Counted from the first letter of the stretch, positions 53,659 through 63,780 are shown. The stretch is 64,000 bases of DNA from Clostridium thailandense (GCF_019207025.1 NZ_JAEEGC010000054.1:1-64000), one strand, 5' to 3'. The notes: generated by a model from the sequence alone, not told the origin. Made by a program: numbers and translations.

Positions 53659-54687
53659 ATGCCTATACATAGGAAAATTAAAGTACTTGTTGTAGATGAT
53701 AGTATGATCTTTAGGGAAGTTATAGCAAGGGGTCTAGCAACTGATCCACAGATTGAGGTTGTTGCAACAGCACAGGATCCTTTTGATGCAAGGGACAAAA
53801 TATTAAAATATGAACCGGATGTTATGACCTGTGATGTTGAAATGCCAAAGATGAATGGCATTGAATTCTTAAGAAGACTACTCCCTCAATATTTGCTTCC
53901 AGTAATTGTAGTTAGTACTATAAGTGAAGCAGTATTTGATGCAATGAAGGTAGGCGCAGTAGATTTTGTAACAAAGCCTAACCTTAAACTTGCAAGAACT
54001 GTAGAGGAATTCCTTTATGATTTAATAGAAAAAGTAAAAACTGCAGCAGTAGCAAAAGTTTCCATCGAAAATCATAATGATCTAAAAGAAGAGCTATTTG
54101 AATCTATAAGAGTGAATTCAAATAGAATTATAGCAATAGGATCATCTACAGGTGGTACAGAAGCAGTTTATAAGATATTAAAGCAGCTTCCTAAAAATAG
54201 TCCGGGCATAGTTGTTGTACAACATATTCCTCCTGTTTTTTCTAAAATGTTTGCTGAAAGGCTTAATAATCAAACAAAACTCCAGTGCAAAGAAGCAGAA
54301 AACGGAGATTTCGTAGAGATTGGTAGGGTTTTAGTAGCACCTGGTGATCACCATATGAGAATAAGAAAAGTTGGAGAAAAATATAGGATAGAAATTTTTA
54401 AAGGGGAAAAGGTGAATGGACATTGTCCATCAGTAGATTTACTTTTTCAATCAGTAGCAAAGGAAGCCGGAGATAAAGCAATAGGAGTAATACTTACCGG
54501 TATGGGCTATGATGGTGCAAAAGGGCTTCTTAGCATGAGAAGAAAAGGAGCAAGAACAATTGGGCAAGATGAAAAATCTTCGGTGGTATATGGCATGCCT
54601 AAAGTTGCATTTAACATAGGAGCAGTGGAGAAACAGTGCTCTTTGGAGAATATTCATAGACTTATATATTCTATGCTTAAGGAATGA
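53659..54687 (+). CDS. cheB: Chemotaxis methylesterase CheB
   Basis: A 342-residue response-regulator methylesterase. The receiver has VLVVDDSMIFREV and phospho-Asp in VMTCDVEMPKMNGIEFL. The esterase domain from about 155 shows the catalytic Ser in IAIGSSTGGTEAV, His in VVQHIPPVFS and Asp in GVILTGMGYDGAKGL. It removes methyl groups from receptors or deamidates them. No CheR is in the operon, so its partner methyltransferase must be elsewhere or methylation is not used. AAAGGAG precedes the ATG. Confidence 0.95.
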   Translation: MPIHRKIKVLVVDDSMIFREVIARGLATDPQIEVVATAQDPFDARDKILKYEPDVMTCDVEMPKMNGIEFLRRLLPQYLLPVIVVSTISEAVFDAMKVGAVDFVTKPNLKLARTVEEFLYDLIEKVKTAAVAKVSIENHNDLKEELFESIRVNSNRIIAIGSSTGGTEAVYKILKQLPKNSPGIVVVQHIPPVFSKMFAERLNNQTKLQCKEAENGDFVEIGRVLVAPGDHHMRIRKVGEKYRIEIFKGEKVNGHCPSVDLLFQSVAKEAGDKAIGVILTGMGYDGAKGLLSMRRKGARTIGQDEKSSVVYGMPKVAFNIGAVEKQCSLENIHRLIYSMLKE

Positions 54688-54750
54688 GAGATAAAGCTCA
54701 GGGATCACGATATTAAAGGAGAATTAACATATAGGAGGTGATTATCTATT

Positions 54751-57700
54751 ATGTTAGGGAATATGGATTTTGATAGTAAAAATAGTTTTCTAGCTACTAC
54801 TTTAGCAAGTATAGGTGATGGAGTAATTGCTACTGATATAAGTGGCAATATTATATTCTTTAATGCTGCTGCAGAACAAATAACCGGTTGGAGTAAAAAT
54901 GAAATTGATCACAAAAAATTCCATGAAATATTTGAATTGGTAAATATAGTCACAAAAGAAATTTTAGAAAGCCCTATTGATACTGTTCTTAAACAGGAAA
55001 GTGCAATAGGACTGCGAGAAAATTCTGCTTTAGTTACAAAGCAAGGAGAATATAAATATATATCGGCTAATGTTTCCCCTATAAAGAAAAATGGTGAAAC
55101 TGTTTCTGGAACAGTAACTGTCTTTAGGGACATTACTAGAATTAGAAGCATAGAACTGGAATTGAAGGAAGAACAAAGTAATTACATGAGGGTATTTAAC
55201 TCTGCGCCTGTTGGCGTTATAGTTGTTGATGAAAAGGTAATTATTAAAACGGTCAATAAAGCTGCGATAGATTTTCTTGGGAGTAGTGAGGAGTTAAGCA
55301 TAGGTAAAAAATTTGGAAATGCGTTTTTATGTGAGCAAAGTTTTAAAAGTAAAAAAGGCTGCGGATATAGTCCACAGTGTGCTACTTGTTCTATAAATAT
55401 AGCTATAGAATTAGCGCTGAAATTTGATTTATCTACAACAAATATTGAGTGCAGTAACACATTTATATTAAATAATCAAAAAAACAAATTATGGTTTAAA
55501 GCTAGTATTACTCCAATGAGTGATGGCAGCAGAAAGAATGTTGTTATAGTATTAATGGATATAACAGATAGAATGAACAAAGAACTAGAAGTAGCAAAAT
55601 CAAGAGATTTCTATCTGAAAATATTTGAAAATTTTCCTTCTATAGTTTGGAAAAATGATACTCATGGGAATACAACATATATAAATAGAAATTGGTCAGA
55701 GTTTACAGGAGAGTTTCAAGAAGCAAGTTTAGACCTTGGATGGTTAAATTTTTTACATCCTGAAGATAGAGAGAAATGCTATGAGAGGCATAAAAAGTCT
55801 ATTAATAAAAGGCAACCCTATGATATAGAATATAGGATGATGCATAAGAGTGGTGAGTATAAATGGATACAGAGTATAAACAGACCATTCTATGATATAG
55901 ATGGAAAATTTGATGGATATATTGGTATGGGAGTAGATATAACAGATAGAAAAATTGCAGAAGAAGGACTCAAGAGATATGAAATCCTTTCGGAAAGTGT
56001 TACAGATATTATACATTTTATAGACATTAAAGGTAACGTTATTGGTGCAAATGAAGCAGCATTGAGATCTTATGGATATACTCATGAAGAGTTTTTAAAA
56101 CTCAATATAAGAAATTTAAGAGCTGAAGGGCATATAACTGATGAATTACTCAAAAAATGTTATAAAGAAGGAATGTTTTATGAAACTATTCATTACCGTA
56201 AGGATAATAGTACATTTCCAGTTGAAATAAGTTCAAAGGGTGCAGTAATTGGAGGTCAAGAGGTTATTGTAAGTATCATTAGGGATATAACCGAAAGAAA
56301 AGCTACTGAAAATAGTCTTAAGGCGGCAAAAGAAGATGCGGAGGTTGCTAACAAAACAAAAAGTGAATTTTTAGCAAATATGAGCCATGAAATTAGAACA
56401 CCTATAAATGGAATAGTAGGTATGGTGGATTTAACTCTTCTTACACAATTAAATAGCGAACAAAAAGAAAATCTTACAGTTATAAAATCCTGTGCAAAAT
56501 CTTTACTCAAAGTAATTAATGATATTTTAGATTTTTCAAAGATGGAAGCAGGAAAGTTGGTTATTGAAAATATTAATTTTGATATTAAATCTTTGATAGA
56601 AGAAACGATTAAATTTCATCTGGCACGAGCTTCTGAAAAAGGTATAGAATTAAATTATATATTCTCAAAAGATATACCCAAATTTGTTTTTGGTGATCCA
56701 GGAAGACTCCAACAAATACTTAATAATCTTATAAGCAATGCTATCAAATTTACTGAAGTTGGAGAAGTTTTAATAAAAATTGATAAAGTGAAAATAGAAA
56801 ATAACGAAGTAGAACTACAATTTGTTGTTGAAGACAGTGGAATAGGAATTGCAGAAGAAAATATAGAAAGGCTATTCAAAAGTTTTAGTCAGATTGACAG
56901 TTCTATTACAAGGGAATTTGGAGGAACTGGACTGGGACTTGCAATATCAAAGCAATTATCGGAAATCATGGGCGGCAGACTATGGGTAGAAAGTAAAAAG
57001 GAAATAGGAAGTAAGTTTTATCTCACTCTTAAGTTTGGAATAGGTAATACAGTTGAAACACAATCAGTGGATAAAATTCAATTAAAGAAGGTCGATAAAA
57101 CATATAAGCTATTACTTGCAGAAGATGATAAAATAAATCAAATAGTTATTACTCGTATATTAAAAGAACTAGGATATTTTGTTGACGCTGCTAACAATGG
57201 TCTTGAAGCTGTAGAAATGTGTGAGAAAAATTCCTATGACGCTATTTTAATGGACATTCAAATGCCATTAATGGATGGAATTGAAGCTTCTAGAAAAATA
57301 AGAGAAAAGAATAAAATAACTCCAATTATAGCAATAACAGCTTATGCACTTAAAGGAGATAGAGAAAGATTTTTAGCACAAGGTATGAATGAATATGTAT
57401 CTAAACCGATAGAAACTAAGCAATTAGTTAATACTGTTGAAAAAGCTATACATACAAGCAGAAATTTTTCATTTATGTCCAATATATCGGATGTGAGTAT
57501 CTGCATTGGTGAAAATGGAGAAGTTTCTATAGGCTTAAGAAAAAATGGATATGATGATGAAGGGATGCCGAATCTAAATGAATTATCTAAAGCAATAGAT
57601 TCTCTAGATAATGCTATATATAAAAGAGAGATTAATATGATTGAAATATTGGCTCATAGAATAAAGAATTTAGCTAATGAGCTAGGAATAGAGGAACTTA

Positions 57701-57816
57701 AGACTAGTGCATTTAAAGTAGAATTATCAGCAAGACGTGGCAATTATGATGATGCTATAAATAAGGTACAAAATGTTAGAAGAATATTTAATGTTTTGAA
57801 AAATCAATTATCTTGA
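54751..57816 (+). CDS. Multi-PAS hybrid histidine kinase with receiver and HPt
   Basis: A 1021-residue soluble kinase. Four PAS domains occupy about 10-130, 150-260, 290-400 and 410-520. PAS2 has a Cys cluster (Cys194, 204, 210, 213: CGYSPQCATC). HisKA shows [15 protein letters not shown] with His546, the HATPase [18 protein letters not shown], and a receiver from about 787 carries [16 protein letters not shown]-terminal HPt-like segment has ILAHRIKNLANELG with His969. It is thus a complete phosphorelay in one protein. AGGAGGTGA is 10-11 bases from the ATG. The receiver gene downstream may accept phosphate from the HPt. The Cys cluster could bind metal or sense redox state. Confidence 0.92.
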   Translation: MLGNMDFDSKNSFLATTLASIGDGVIATDISGNIIFFNAAAEQITGWSKNEIDHKKFHEIFELVNIVTKEILESPIDTVLKQESAIGLRENSALVTKQGEYKYISANVSPIKKNGETVSGTVTVFRDITRIRSIELELKEEQSNYMRVFNSAPVGVIVVDEKVIIKTVNKAAIDFLGSSEELSIGKKFGNAFLCEQSFKSKKGCGYSPQCATCSINIAIELALKFDLSTTNIECSNTFILNNQKNKLWFKASITPMSDGSRKNVVIVLMDITDRMNKELEVAKSRDFYLKIFENFPSIVWKNDTHGNTTYINRNWSEFTGEFQEASLDLGWLNFLHPEDREKCYERHKKSINKRQPYDIEYRMMHKSGEYKWIQSINRPFYDIDGKFDGYIGMGVDITDRKIAEEGLKRYEILSESVTDIIHFIDIKGNVIGANEAALRSYGYTHEEFLKLNIRNLRAEGHITDELLKKCYKEGMFYETIHYRKDNSTFPVEISSKGAVIGGQEVIVSIIRDITERKATENSLKAAKEDAEVANKTKSEFLANMSHEIRTPINGIVGMVDLTLLTQLNSEQKENLTVIKSCAKSLLKVINDILDFSKMEAGKLVIENINFDIKSLIEETIKFHLARASEKGIELNYIFSKDIPKFVFGDPGRLQQILNNLISNAIKFTEVGEVLIKIDKVKIENNEVELQFVVEDSGIGIAEENIERLFKSFSQIDSSITREFGGTGLGLAISKQLSEIMGGRLWVESKKEIGSKFYLTLKFGIGNTVETQSVDKIQLKKVDKTYKLLLAEDDKINQIVITRILKELGYFVDAANNGLEAVEMCEKNSYDAILMDIQMPLMDGIEASRKIREKNKITPIIAITAYALKGDRERFLAQGMNEYVSKPIETKQLVNTVEKAIHTSRNFSFMSNISDVSICIGENGEVSIGLRKNGYDDEGMPNLNELSKAIDSLDNAIYKREINMIEILAHRIKNLANELGIEELKTSAFKVELSARRGNYDDAINKVQNVRRIFNVLKNQLS

Positions 57817-57830
57817 GGAGGGAATATAAA

Positions 57831-58232
57831 ATGAAAATATTAATAGCAGAAGACGATATGATAAGCAGAAAATTTCTTTTCACATTTTTATCTCAATACG
57901 GAGAGTGTGATGTTGTTGTAGATGGAATGGAGGCTTTGGATGCATATCTGATTGCAATAAAAGAAAAAGAGCCTTATGATGTAATATGCTTAGATATTAT
58001 GATGCCTAAGGTGGATGGGGTAAAAGTATTAAAAGCTATAAGAGATTTTGAAAAACAAAGAGGAGTTATGAATGATGAGAAGATAAAGATTATAATGATT
58101 ACTGCCCTTGCTGATACTGAGTATGTTCACAGAGCCTTTGAAATAGGTTGTGAGGCATATGCTGCAAAGCCTATTGATACTGATAAGTTAATCGAGGTAA
58201 TGAAAAAATTAGATATTATAAAAAATGTTTAG
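57831..58232 (+). CDS. Single-domain response regulator (CheY-like)
   Basis: A 133-residue stand-alone receiver. It has ILIAEDDMISRKF, phospho-Asp in DVICLDIMMPKVDG, IIMITALAD and the Lys in YAAKPIDTDKL. The ATG at 57831 follows GAGGAGG; an upstream ATG has no ribosome site. It is the last gene of the chemosensory operon and could be phosphorylated by CheA or by the hybrid kinase. Output may be by protein interaction, since there is no DNA-binding domain. Confidence 0.92.
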   Translation: MKILIAEDDMISRKFLFTFLSQYGECDVVVDGMEALDAYLIAIKEKEPYDVICLDIMMPKVDGVKVLKAIRDFEKQRGVMNDEKIKIIMITALADTEYVHRAFEIGCEAYAAKPIDTDKLIEVMKKLDIIKNV

Positions 58233-58246
58233 ATGTATAGATACCC

Positions 58247-58296
58247 ACATCAGACACTTAACATATCCCTGCGTATAAGTTAAGTGTCGGCCATGT
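58247..58296 (-). repeat. Interspersed palindromic repeat, copy D (internally shortened)
   Basis: In reverse orientation to copy C, it has outer ACAT / ATGT and arms CAGACACTTAAC / GTTAAGTGTCGGCC. The centre is only about 10 bases, so the inner AT-rich hairpin of copy C is deleted. It lies 15 bases after the receiver gene stop and could also act as its terminator. Confidence 0.8.
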
Positions 58297-58333
58297 TTAT
58301 CTGTAATTGTTGAAGTTAGTAATCTTAGTTAAC

Positions 58334-58888
58334 TTATTTATTATGCCTAAAGCAGATAATTATGTGATCATTTATAAGACCAGTCGCCTGAAGGTAGGAA
58401 TAAATTATAGTGGATCCTAGAAATCTAAAACCTCTTTTTTTAAAATCTTTACTTATTTTATCGGATAAATCAGAAGTTGCAGGTAATTCTGACACGTTTT
58501 TCCAACTATTAGTTATAGGTTTATAATCTACAAACTTCCAAATGTAATTATCAAAACTCCCAAATTCCTTCTGTATGTTTAAAAAAATTTTAGCATTATT
58601 TATAGAAGCCTCTATTTTTCTTCTATTTCGTATTATTCCAGCGTTTCCAAGCAATTTATTTATTTTTTCTTCTGAATAAGCTGCAACCTTTATAGGATCA
58701 AAATTATCGTAGACGGCTCTATAATTTTCTCGCTTTTTAAGTACTGTTATCCAGCTCAGTCCTGCTTGAGCAGATTCTAGGACAAGAAACTCAAAATGTT
58801 TAAGGTCGTTATGAACAGGTGTCCCCCATTCTTCGTCATGATATTTAATATAGAGTGGATCAGTTCCACACCAAGGACATCTTTGCAC
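58334..58888 (-). CDS. tag: DNA-3-methyladenine glycosylase I
   Basis: A 184-residue base-excision repair glycosylase that removes 3-methyladenine. The N-terminus VQRCPWCGTDPLYIKYHDEEWGTPVHND holds the first zinc ligand and the family start. FEFLVLESAQAGLSWITVLKKRENYRAVYDNFD and GIIRNRRKIEASINNA are diagnostic. The C-terminal zinc ligands (LQATGLINDHIIICFRH) are present. The GTG at 58888 after AAAGGTGG gives the usual family length; an ATG further upstream adds an unconserved lead. Confidence 0.94.
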   Translation of the reverse strand: MQRCPWCGTDPLYIKYHDEEWGTPVHNDLKHFEFLVLESAQAGLSWITVLKKRENYRAVYDNFDPIKVAAYSEEKINKLLGNAGIIRNRRKIEASINNAKIFLNIQKEFGSFDNYIWKFVDYKPITNSWKNVSELPATSDLSDKISKDFKKRGFRFLGSTIIYSYLQATGLINDHIIICFRHNK

Positions 58889-58997
58889 AATTATTCCACC
58901 TTTCATTAGTTTTGATTTATTAATATTATTATACATTATAAATGATTTTTATTTAATTCAACTTATTTATTAATTTATAAGAAAGGCTTGTGCGGTT

Positions 58998-61016
58998 ATG
59001 AAATTAAAATCAAAGTTATTAATATCGTTATTAATTCTCATTATTGTTCCACTTGTAACAGATATTGGCATTACTTATTTTAGTATTAAAAATAGTATTA
59101 ACAATATAGATGAAAAAAGGGCCTATGATAATCTTGATAGTGTAGATAACTATATTAATTTTATAGTAAATAGTCATAAGAATTCATATGTAGCTTGGAC
59201 ACCTTGGAGTGATTTGTACAACGCAATAAATGAAAAAGATGTTGATTGGATTAATAGTAATGTTTCCAGTTCTGTAAAAGAAAATACAGATAATGAAATA
59301 ATAATGGTTATGAATTCCGACGGTACTGTTTTATCTGAAGACAATGCTCCTGACCAGTGGAAAAATATTAATTTAAATAATTTAAATTTGTTTAAAAGCT
59401 TTGCCAATAATACTCCTTGTGTTAGTGGGCTTGAAATGACTTCTGAAGGTTTATATGTTGTAAGTATAGCTAAAGTTGTGAAGGATGATGATGGAAATTT
59501 TAGTGATTGCGATGGGTACATTTTTTATGCAAGAAAAATTAAAAATTCTTCAACTGTTGATGGACATTTAAACAAAGGTCTTATAGATTTAGGTAAGGAT
59601 ATTGTAGGAGCTGAAATTACTTTAAAGCTTGATAATGGGGTAGTTATATCCACAGGAAAAAACAACATGGATGTTAAATATAAATCTTCTGATTTTAAAG
59701 ACAGTGAAGTAAAAATATCCAAAAAAACTTTAGGAAACTCAATTATTATACAAACCGAAAAGGTCTTAAAAGATGCAGAGGGTAAATCTATAGGAGTATT
59801 ATCAGTTGAATCTAAAAATACAATTGGAATTATTGCTTTGAACCAATTGGCTAAAAATTCCATAATACTAGTATTAATATTGATGGTTTCTGTAATAGTT
59901 GTATCATTTGTAATAATTAATATTGGTTTAAAACCGATAAAGATCATTATTGATGAATTTAATAAAATAGCCTCAGGTGATTTAACAACTAGCATTGAAG
60001 AAAAAATGTTGGAAAAATACTCGAATAAAAAGGATGAAATTGGTGATTTTTCACGAGCTTTTAATTTAATGAAATCAAAACTTCAGGTAATGTTTTCAAA
60101 TATAAACAAATCTGTAGATGTGGTTGTAGATACGTCAAATACTTTATCAAAAATTGCTAGAACTGCCAATCAAGCAGCATCAAAAACTTCCAGTACGATC
60201 GACAATATGACTTATGAAGCAATTAAGCAGTCTGAGTGCGCGGCTTCAGTATTGAAAATGATGGAAAGTGCTCAAAATCAGGTTAATGAGGGAACTAATG
60301 AATTATTTGCAGCTGTTGATGGCGTTGGCAAAGCTACAAACATTGTGAATTCTAGCAATAGCTCTATAATGGAAGCTGCCAATTATATTGATACAATGGC
60401 TAAAAGCTTAAACAGATCATCAAAATCTATAGTCAAATTAAAAAATAAATCGATTGAGATTGTAAGTATTGTAAGTGCAATTAAAGGTATCTCAGAGCAG
60501 ACAAATCTTTTAGCATTAAATGCTGCTATAGAAGCCTCTCGTGCTGGAGAACATGGAAAAGGATTTTCTGTTGTTGCGGATGAAATCAGAAAGTTATCTG
60601 AAGAATCGAGTAGCGAAGCAGAAAATATTGAAAAGTTAGTATCAGATATTCAAGAGGAAACAGATTTAACTGCTCGAACAATAGAAAACAATTTAATCGA
60701 TTTTAACAAGCAGGCTGAACTTGTTAAAAGTGGAGAAAATGGACTTAAAGAAGCAGTCGGAAATATTAATAGTACTAAGGAAAATTCAATTCAGCTTCAT
60801 AAGACTCTAAGTATTATTAAAGAATATGTTGATTATACTTTCATAGATATAAAGAAAATTACGGAGTCAATCACTGATTCAACTAATAATTCAGAGCATT
60901 TGTCTAGTACATTCCAAGAGCAGCTCTCTATAATTAATCAGTTATCACAAAGCTCACAGGATTTGTACAGACTTGCAGACGAATTAAGCACTGAAGTAAA
61001 GAAATTTAAGATATAA
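58998..61016 (+). CDS. Methyl-accepting chemotaxis protein with CHASE4-like sensor
   Basis: A 672-residue chemoreceptor. TM1 is at about 6-28, a large extracellular domain at about 30-285 has the CHASE4-like [24 protein letters not shown] and a second half after a Cys pair ([21 protein letters not shown]). TM2 is at about 290-312, followed by HAMP and a hairpin with [51 protein letters not shown]. No Che genes are immediately adjacent, but the CheA operon ends 770 bases upstream. The ligand is unknown. Confidence 0.93.
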   Translation: MKLKSKLLISLLILIIVPLVTDIGITYFSIKNSINNIDEKRAYDNLDSVDNYINFIVNSHKNSYVAWTPWSDLYNAINEKDVDWINSNVSSSVKENTDNEIIMVMNSDGTVLSEDNAPDQWKNINLNNLNLFKSFANNTPCVSGLEMTSEGLYVVSIAKVVKDDDGNFSDCDGYIFYARKIKNSSTVDGHLNKGLIDLGKDIVGAEITLKLDNGVVISTGKNNMDVKYKSSDFKDSEVKISKKTLGNSIIIQTEKVLKDAEGKSIGVLSVESKNTIGIIALNQLAKNSIILVLILMVSVIVVSFVIINIGLKPIKIIIDEFNKIASGDLTTSIEEKMLEKYSNKKDEIGDFSRAFNLMKSKLQVMFSNINKSVDVVVDTSNTLSKIARTANQAASKTSSTIDNMTYEAIKQSECAASVLKMMESAQNQVNEGTNELFAAVDGVGKATNIVNSSNSSIMEAANYIDTMAKSLNRSSKSIVKLKNKSIEIVSIVSAIKGISEQTNLLALNAAIEASRAGEHGKGFSVVADEIRKLSEESSSEAENIEKLVSDIQEETDLTARTIENNLIDFNKQAELVKSGENGLKEAVGNINSTKENSIQLHKTLSIIKEYVDYTFIDIKKITESITDSTNNSEHLSSTFQEQLSIINQLSQSSQDLYRLADELSTEVKKFKI

Positions 61017-61030
61017 CATTACAATAAATG

Positions 61031-61057
61031 GCCTAGGAGTTTTTAGAATTCCTAGGC
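61031..61057 (+). terminator. Hairpin after the chemoreceptor gene
   Basis: GCCTAGGA / TCCTAGGC is a perfect 8-bp stem, with TGTTAATTTG after it, so only a weak U-tract. A further inverted pair AGCTATATT / AATATAGCT lies at about 61096-61132. Confidence 0.5.
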
Positions 61058-61267
61058 TGTTAATTTGACAAAAAACAAAGAATTTCTTATCTAATTGAAG
61101 CTATATTGAGTTTATCTAACTTAATATAGCTATTTACATGGTTATTTAATTAAAAAATAGAATTGATGATTCATTACATCTGTTCTATTATATATATAAC
61201 AAATATAACTTTCATAAAAATTAAGAAAGACACTTATTAAAACAATATGATTAGGAGGTAATAGTAC

Positions 61268-61648
61268 ATGCTGTTGAAAATAGAATTTGAATCGGATATA
61301 CCAATATATGTTCAGCTCAAAAGGCAAATTATACAGGGAATAGCAAAAAGCGAATTACAAGAAGGGGACAGCTTACCTTCAGTACGTCAAATGGCAGAAG
61401 ATATAGGAATAAATATGCATACCGTAAATAAGGCCTATAACATACTTAAGGGAGACGGATTTGTAAGTATAGATAGAAGAAAAGGAGCGATAATAAATAA
61501 AATACCTGCACCAATCTCTCAGGAGTTAAAAGATAATTTAAGAGAAGAGATAGATTCAATTGTGGCAGAATTTTATTGCAGAGGTGTTGAGAAAGAGGAA
61601 TTTTTAAATATATGTAAAGAGATATATGAAAAATATAAACAGAGATAA
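61268..61648 (+). CDS. GntR-family regulator (YtrA type)
   Basis: A 126-residue short GntR protein, with no large ligand domain. The HTH is PIYVQLKRQIIQGIAKSELQEGDSLPSVRQMAEDIGINMHTVNKAYNILKGDGFVSIDRRKGAIIN (residues 11-76), followed by a helical tail for dimerisation. YtrA-type regulators usually control an adjacent membrane-protein operon. AGGAGGTAATAGTAC precedes the ATG. The next gene starts 61 bases after its stop. Confidence 0.92.
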   Translation: MLLKIEFESDIPIYVQLKRQIIQGIAKSELQEGDSLPSVRQMAEDIGINMHTVNKAYNILKGDGFVSIDRRKGAIINKIPAPISQELKDNLREEIDSIVAEFYCRGVEKEEFLNICKEIYEKYKQR

Positions 61649-61709
61649 AATAAAGCCTTTGATAAATAAAAGTTTTATAAAACAAAAAGATATTTATGGA
61701 GGAATCTAT

Positions 61710-62837
61710 ATGAGAAACTCACTTATTTCTATGATCACAATAGTACCTATTATTACAATTATTTTTATAATTCAAATTATGATGCCAAAGCTTACAAGAA
61801 AGGATATATACTTTGGAATTAGAATACCAGAAGAGCAGTTAGAAAATGAAGAGCTTAAAAAAATTTACAGAGAATATATAAAAAACAATGTATTGTTTTT
61901 TATATTTTATATATTGGTAAATTGGTTTCTTTTAATATATCTCAACCATTTAATTAATTTCTTAAAAGCAGTAGAAATTTTTTTGTACTTAGCTGTAACC
62001 TTTTATATTTACTATATTGGAAATAAAAAGGTTAAAGTTATAAAGGAGAGAAATGGGTGGTATAAGAATAAAAAATCGGCAGTAGTGGTTGATACTAATT
62101 TCTCTAAAGAAAAAGGTGGCAAAATGCTTGCTTCACCATGGTGGTTTTTAATTCCTGCAGCTATAATACTTGTAAATGTAATTATAGCCTTCAACGCTTA
62201 TAATAGAGTTCCAGAAACTTTTCCTATACATTGGAACTCACTAGGTCAGGCAGATAACTGGGCAAAAAAGTCCTATAAATCTGTTTTATCAGTTCCAGTA
62301 GCTCAGTGTTTTATAACTATAGTTATGTTTTTCAGCTTTAAAATTATTGGGTGGTCTAAGCAACAGATAAGCGCTTCAAAGCCAGAAATATCAAAAGAGC
62401 AAAATAGAATATTTAGATATAGGTGGTCAATGTATCTAATAGCTATGGCTGTTATGATAAATTTGTTTTTTACTTTTATTAACTTGACTACGTTACAAGT
62501 GATAAAAAGTAACTATAAAATTATGAGTATGTTTTCTATTTCCTTTGCAATTATAGCTTGCATCGGAAGCTTGATTATGAGCATAAAGACAGGTCAGGGT
62601 GGAAGTAGGATAAAGATACAAAGCAAAGAAGGCAAGTTAAATAGTTTGCTTGATAGAGATGATGATAGGTATTGGAAGTTTGGTAATAGTATTTATGTTA
62701 ATAAAGATGATCCTTCGTTGTTTGTGGAAAAAAGATTCGGAATAGGTTGGACCATGAACTTCGGAAGAATCGAAAGTATTATTATATTAGTTATATTTTT
62801 AATAATAATACTTTCAATGAAGTTTTTCCTGAAGTAA
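61710..62837 (+). CDS. DUF1648/DUF5808-type membrane protein
   Basis: A 375-residue membrane protein with about seven to eight helices. It begins MRNSLISMITIVPIITIIFIIQIMM. A DUF1648 segment lies near residues 150-190 (AYNRVPETFPIHWNSLGQADNWAKKS), and a C-terminal soluble piece (DRYWKFGNSIYVNKDDPSLFVEKRFGIGWTMNFGR) is of the DUF5808 type. The ATG at 61710 follows TGGAGG. It resembles membrane proteins paired with GntR-type regulators (similar to B. subtilis YhdT/SdpI relatives). The function is unknown; immunity or envelope stress is possible. Confidence 0.85.
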   Translation: MRNSLISMITIVPIITIIFIIQIMMPKLTRKDIYFGIRIPEEQLENEELKKIYREYIKNNVLFFIFYILVNWFLLIYLNHLINFLKAVEIFLYLAVTFYIYYIGNKKVKVIKERNGWYKNKKSAVVVDTNFSKEKGGKMLASPWWFLIPAAIILVNVIIAFNAYNRVPETFPIHWNSLGQADNWAKKSYKSVLSVPVAQCFITIVMFFSFKIIGWSKQQISASKPEISKEQNRIFRYRWSMYLIAMAVMINLFFTFINLTTLQVIKSNYKIMSMFSISFAIIACIGSLIMSIKTGQGGSRIKIQSKEGKLNSLLDRDDDRYWKFGNSIYVNKDDPSLFVEKRFGIGWTMNFGRIESIIILVIFLIIILSMKFFLK

Positions 62838-62877
62838 GATTATTAATAGTAACTATTGATAATAATTGAAAAAATTT

Positions 62878-62959
62878 AAAGTAGCCGCTCACTTGAAGTG
62901 TGACATAAATGTCAGACAAAATAAAATTTAGGATGTACTTCACACTGGTGGCTACTTTT
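62878..62959. repeat. Large imperfect inverted repeat
   Basis: AAAGTAGCC pairs with GGCTACTTT at the ends, and TGAAGTGTG with CACTTCA-type sequence (ATGTACTTCACA) further in, around a 35-base AT-rich centre. The end runs into TTTTATTC. It may be a terminator for the upstream gene or a small palindromic element. Confidence 0.55.
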
Positions 62960-63017
62960 ATTCAAAAACTTGAACAAATTATTGTTAGTTCGTTTTTGAT
63001 TTTATAATTCTTCTGGA

Positions 63018-63224
63018 TCAGTAGTTGGTATCTTGAGGGGTTTCTACATAAGCTGTGCCCTCAGGAAGTCCTACTACATAGTGAAAAGTGGTCTCACTGG
63101 GATAAGAAAAATGATTATAATCGTTAGCATATGTGCCAATAAGTAACCAGCCTTGCTCTAATCTTTTATTTACATCATTCACAATAGTTAAATCTTCAAC
63201 TTTTTTAATGGTTTTCAGATCCAT
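63018..63224 (-). CDS. Small protein of unknown function, DUF1737-like
   Basis: A 68-residue protein. VEDLTIVNDVNKRLEQGWLLIGTY is a compact N-terminal helix and strand, with ETTFHYVVGLPEGTA as a second strand region. The pattern NKRLEQGW followed by an aromatic beta strand resembles small DUF1737-type proteins, but I cannot confirm this. AGAGGTGACTAT precedes the ATG. It has no operon neighbour and no signal peptide. Confidence 0.7.
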   Translation of the reverse strand: MDLKTIKKVEDLTIVNDVNKRLEQGWLLIGTYANDYNHFSYPSETTFHYVVGLPEGTAYVETPQDTNY

Positions 63225-63446
63225 ATAGTCACCTCTATTTAATTTAATTTTTATAAAAGTACATGGAATTCTTCTATTATTGTAATTTATGTTTATTATT
63301 TGATTGAAGAAAGTTATTTATACTTTGAATAGTACAACAGAAATTTTAAAGTTAAAGTATTAGTTTAAAATCTAATATTTATTTTTAGCATAATATTGAT
63401 TTAATCGGGATACAATACATAAGGGAAAAGTAAATTAACATAATGA

Positions 63447-63522
<76 letters not shown>

Positions 63523-63550
63523 AAAGTATTGGCATATAGAGCAACATTTA

Positions 63551-63586
63551 GAGGAGACTCTGTGGAAGATTAGATCGCTGCTAGGC
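63551..63586 (+). pseudogene. 3' fragment of a 5S rRNA gene
   Basis: GAGGAGACTCTGTGGAAGAT, then TAGATCGCTGCTAGGC. This matches the 3' end of clostridial 5S rRNA (a GGAGACTCTGTGGAAGAGTAGG...GCTGCCAGGC-like sequence) from memory, with several changes. The first 80 bases are missing. It lies 28 bases after tRNA-fMet, so this is the decayed end of an rRNA operon. Confidence 0.7.
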
Positions 63587-63592
63587 AAGAGG

Positions 63593-63626
63593 AAGAACAC
63601 TAAGTAAATTCTTAGTGTTCTTTTGA
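63593..63626 (+). terminator. Terminator after tRNA-fMet / 5S remnant
   Basis: AAGAACACTAAG / CTTAGTGTTCTT with a six-base loop, followed by TTGATG. It is placed like the rRNA operon terminator and would now end the tRNA transcript. Confidence 0.8.
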
Positions 63627-63780
63627 TGATTGTAATTACTTAGTTATGATGCTAAGTTAGTTTTTTAAATAATAAATAGTTGATATAAAGAGGTAAAAAA
63701 AGTATATTTATATTAAGTAAAACATATTTTAAAAGAACTTATAAAATATAAATGCTAAGATATAAGGCAGGAGATAGTAT

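Noticed and set aside
16752-58296. CRISPR array from the recurring palindromic repeats
   Set aside because: Copies are tens of kilobases apart, vary in length and orientation, have no regular spacers, and no cas genes are present.
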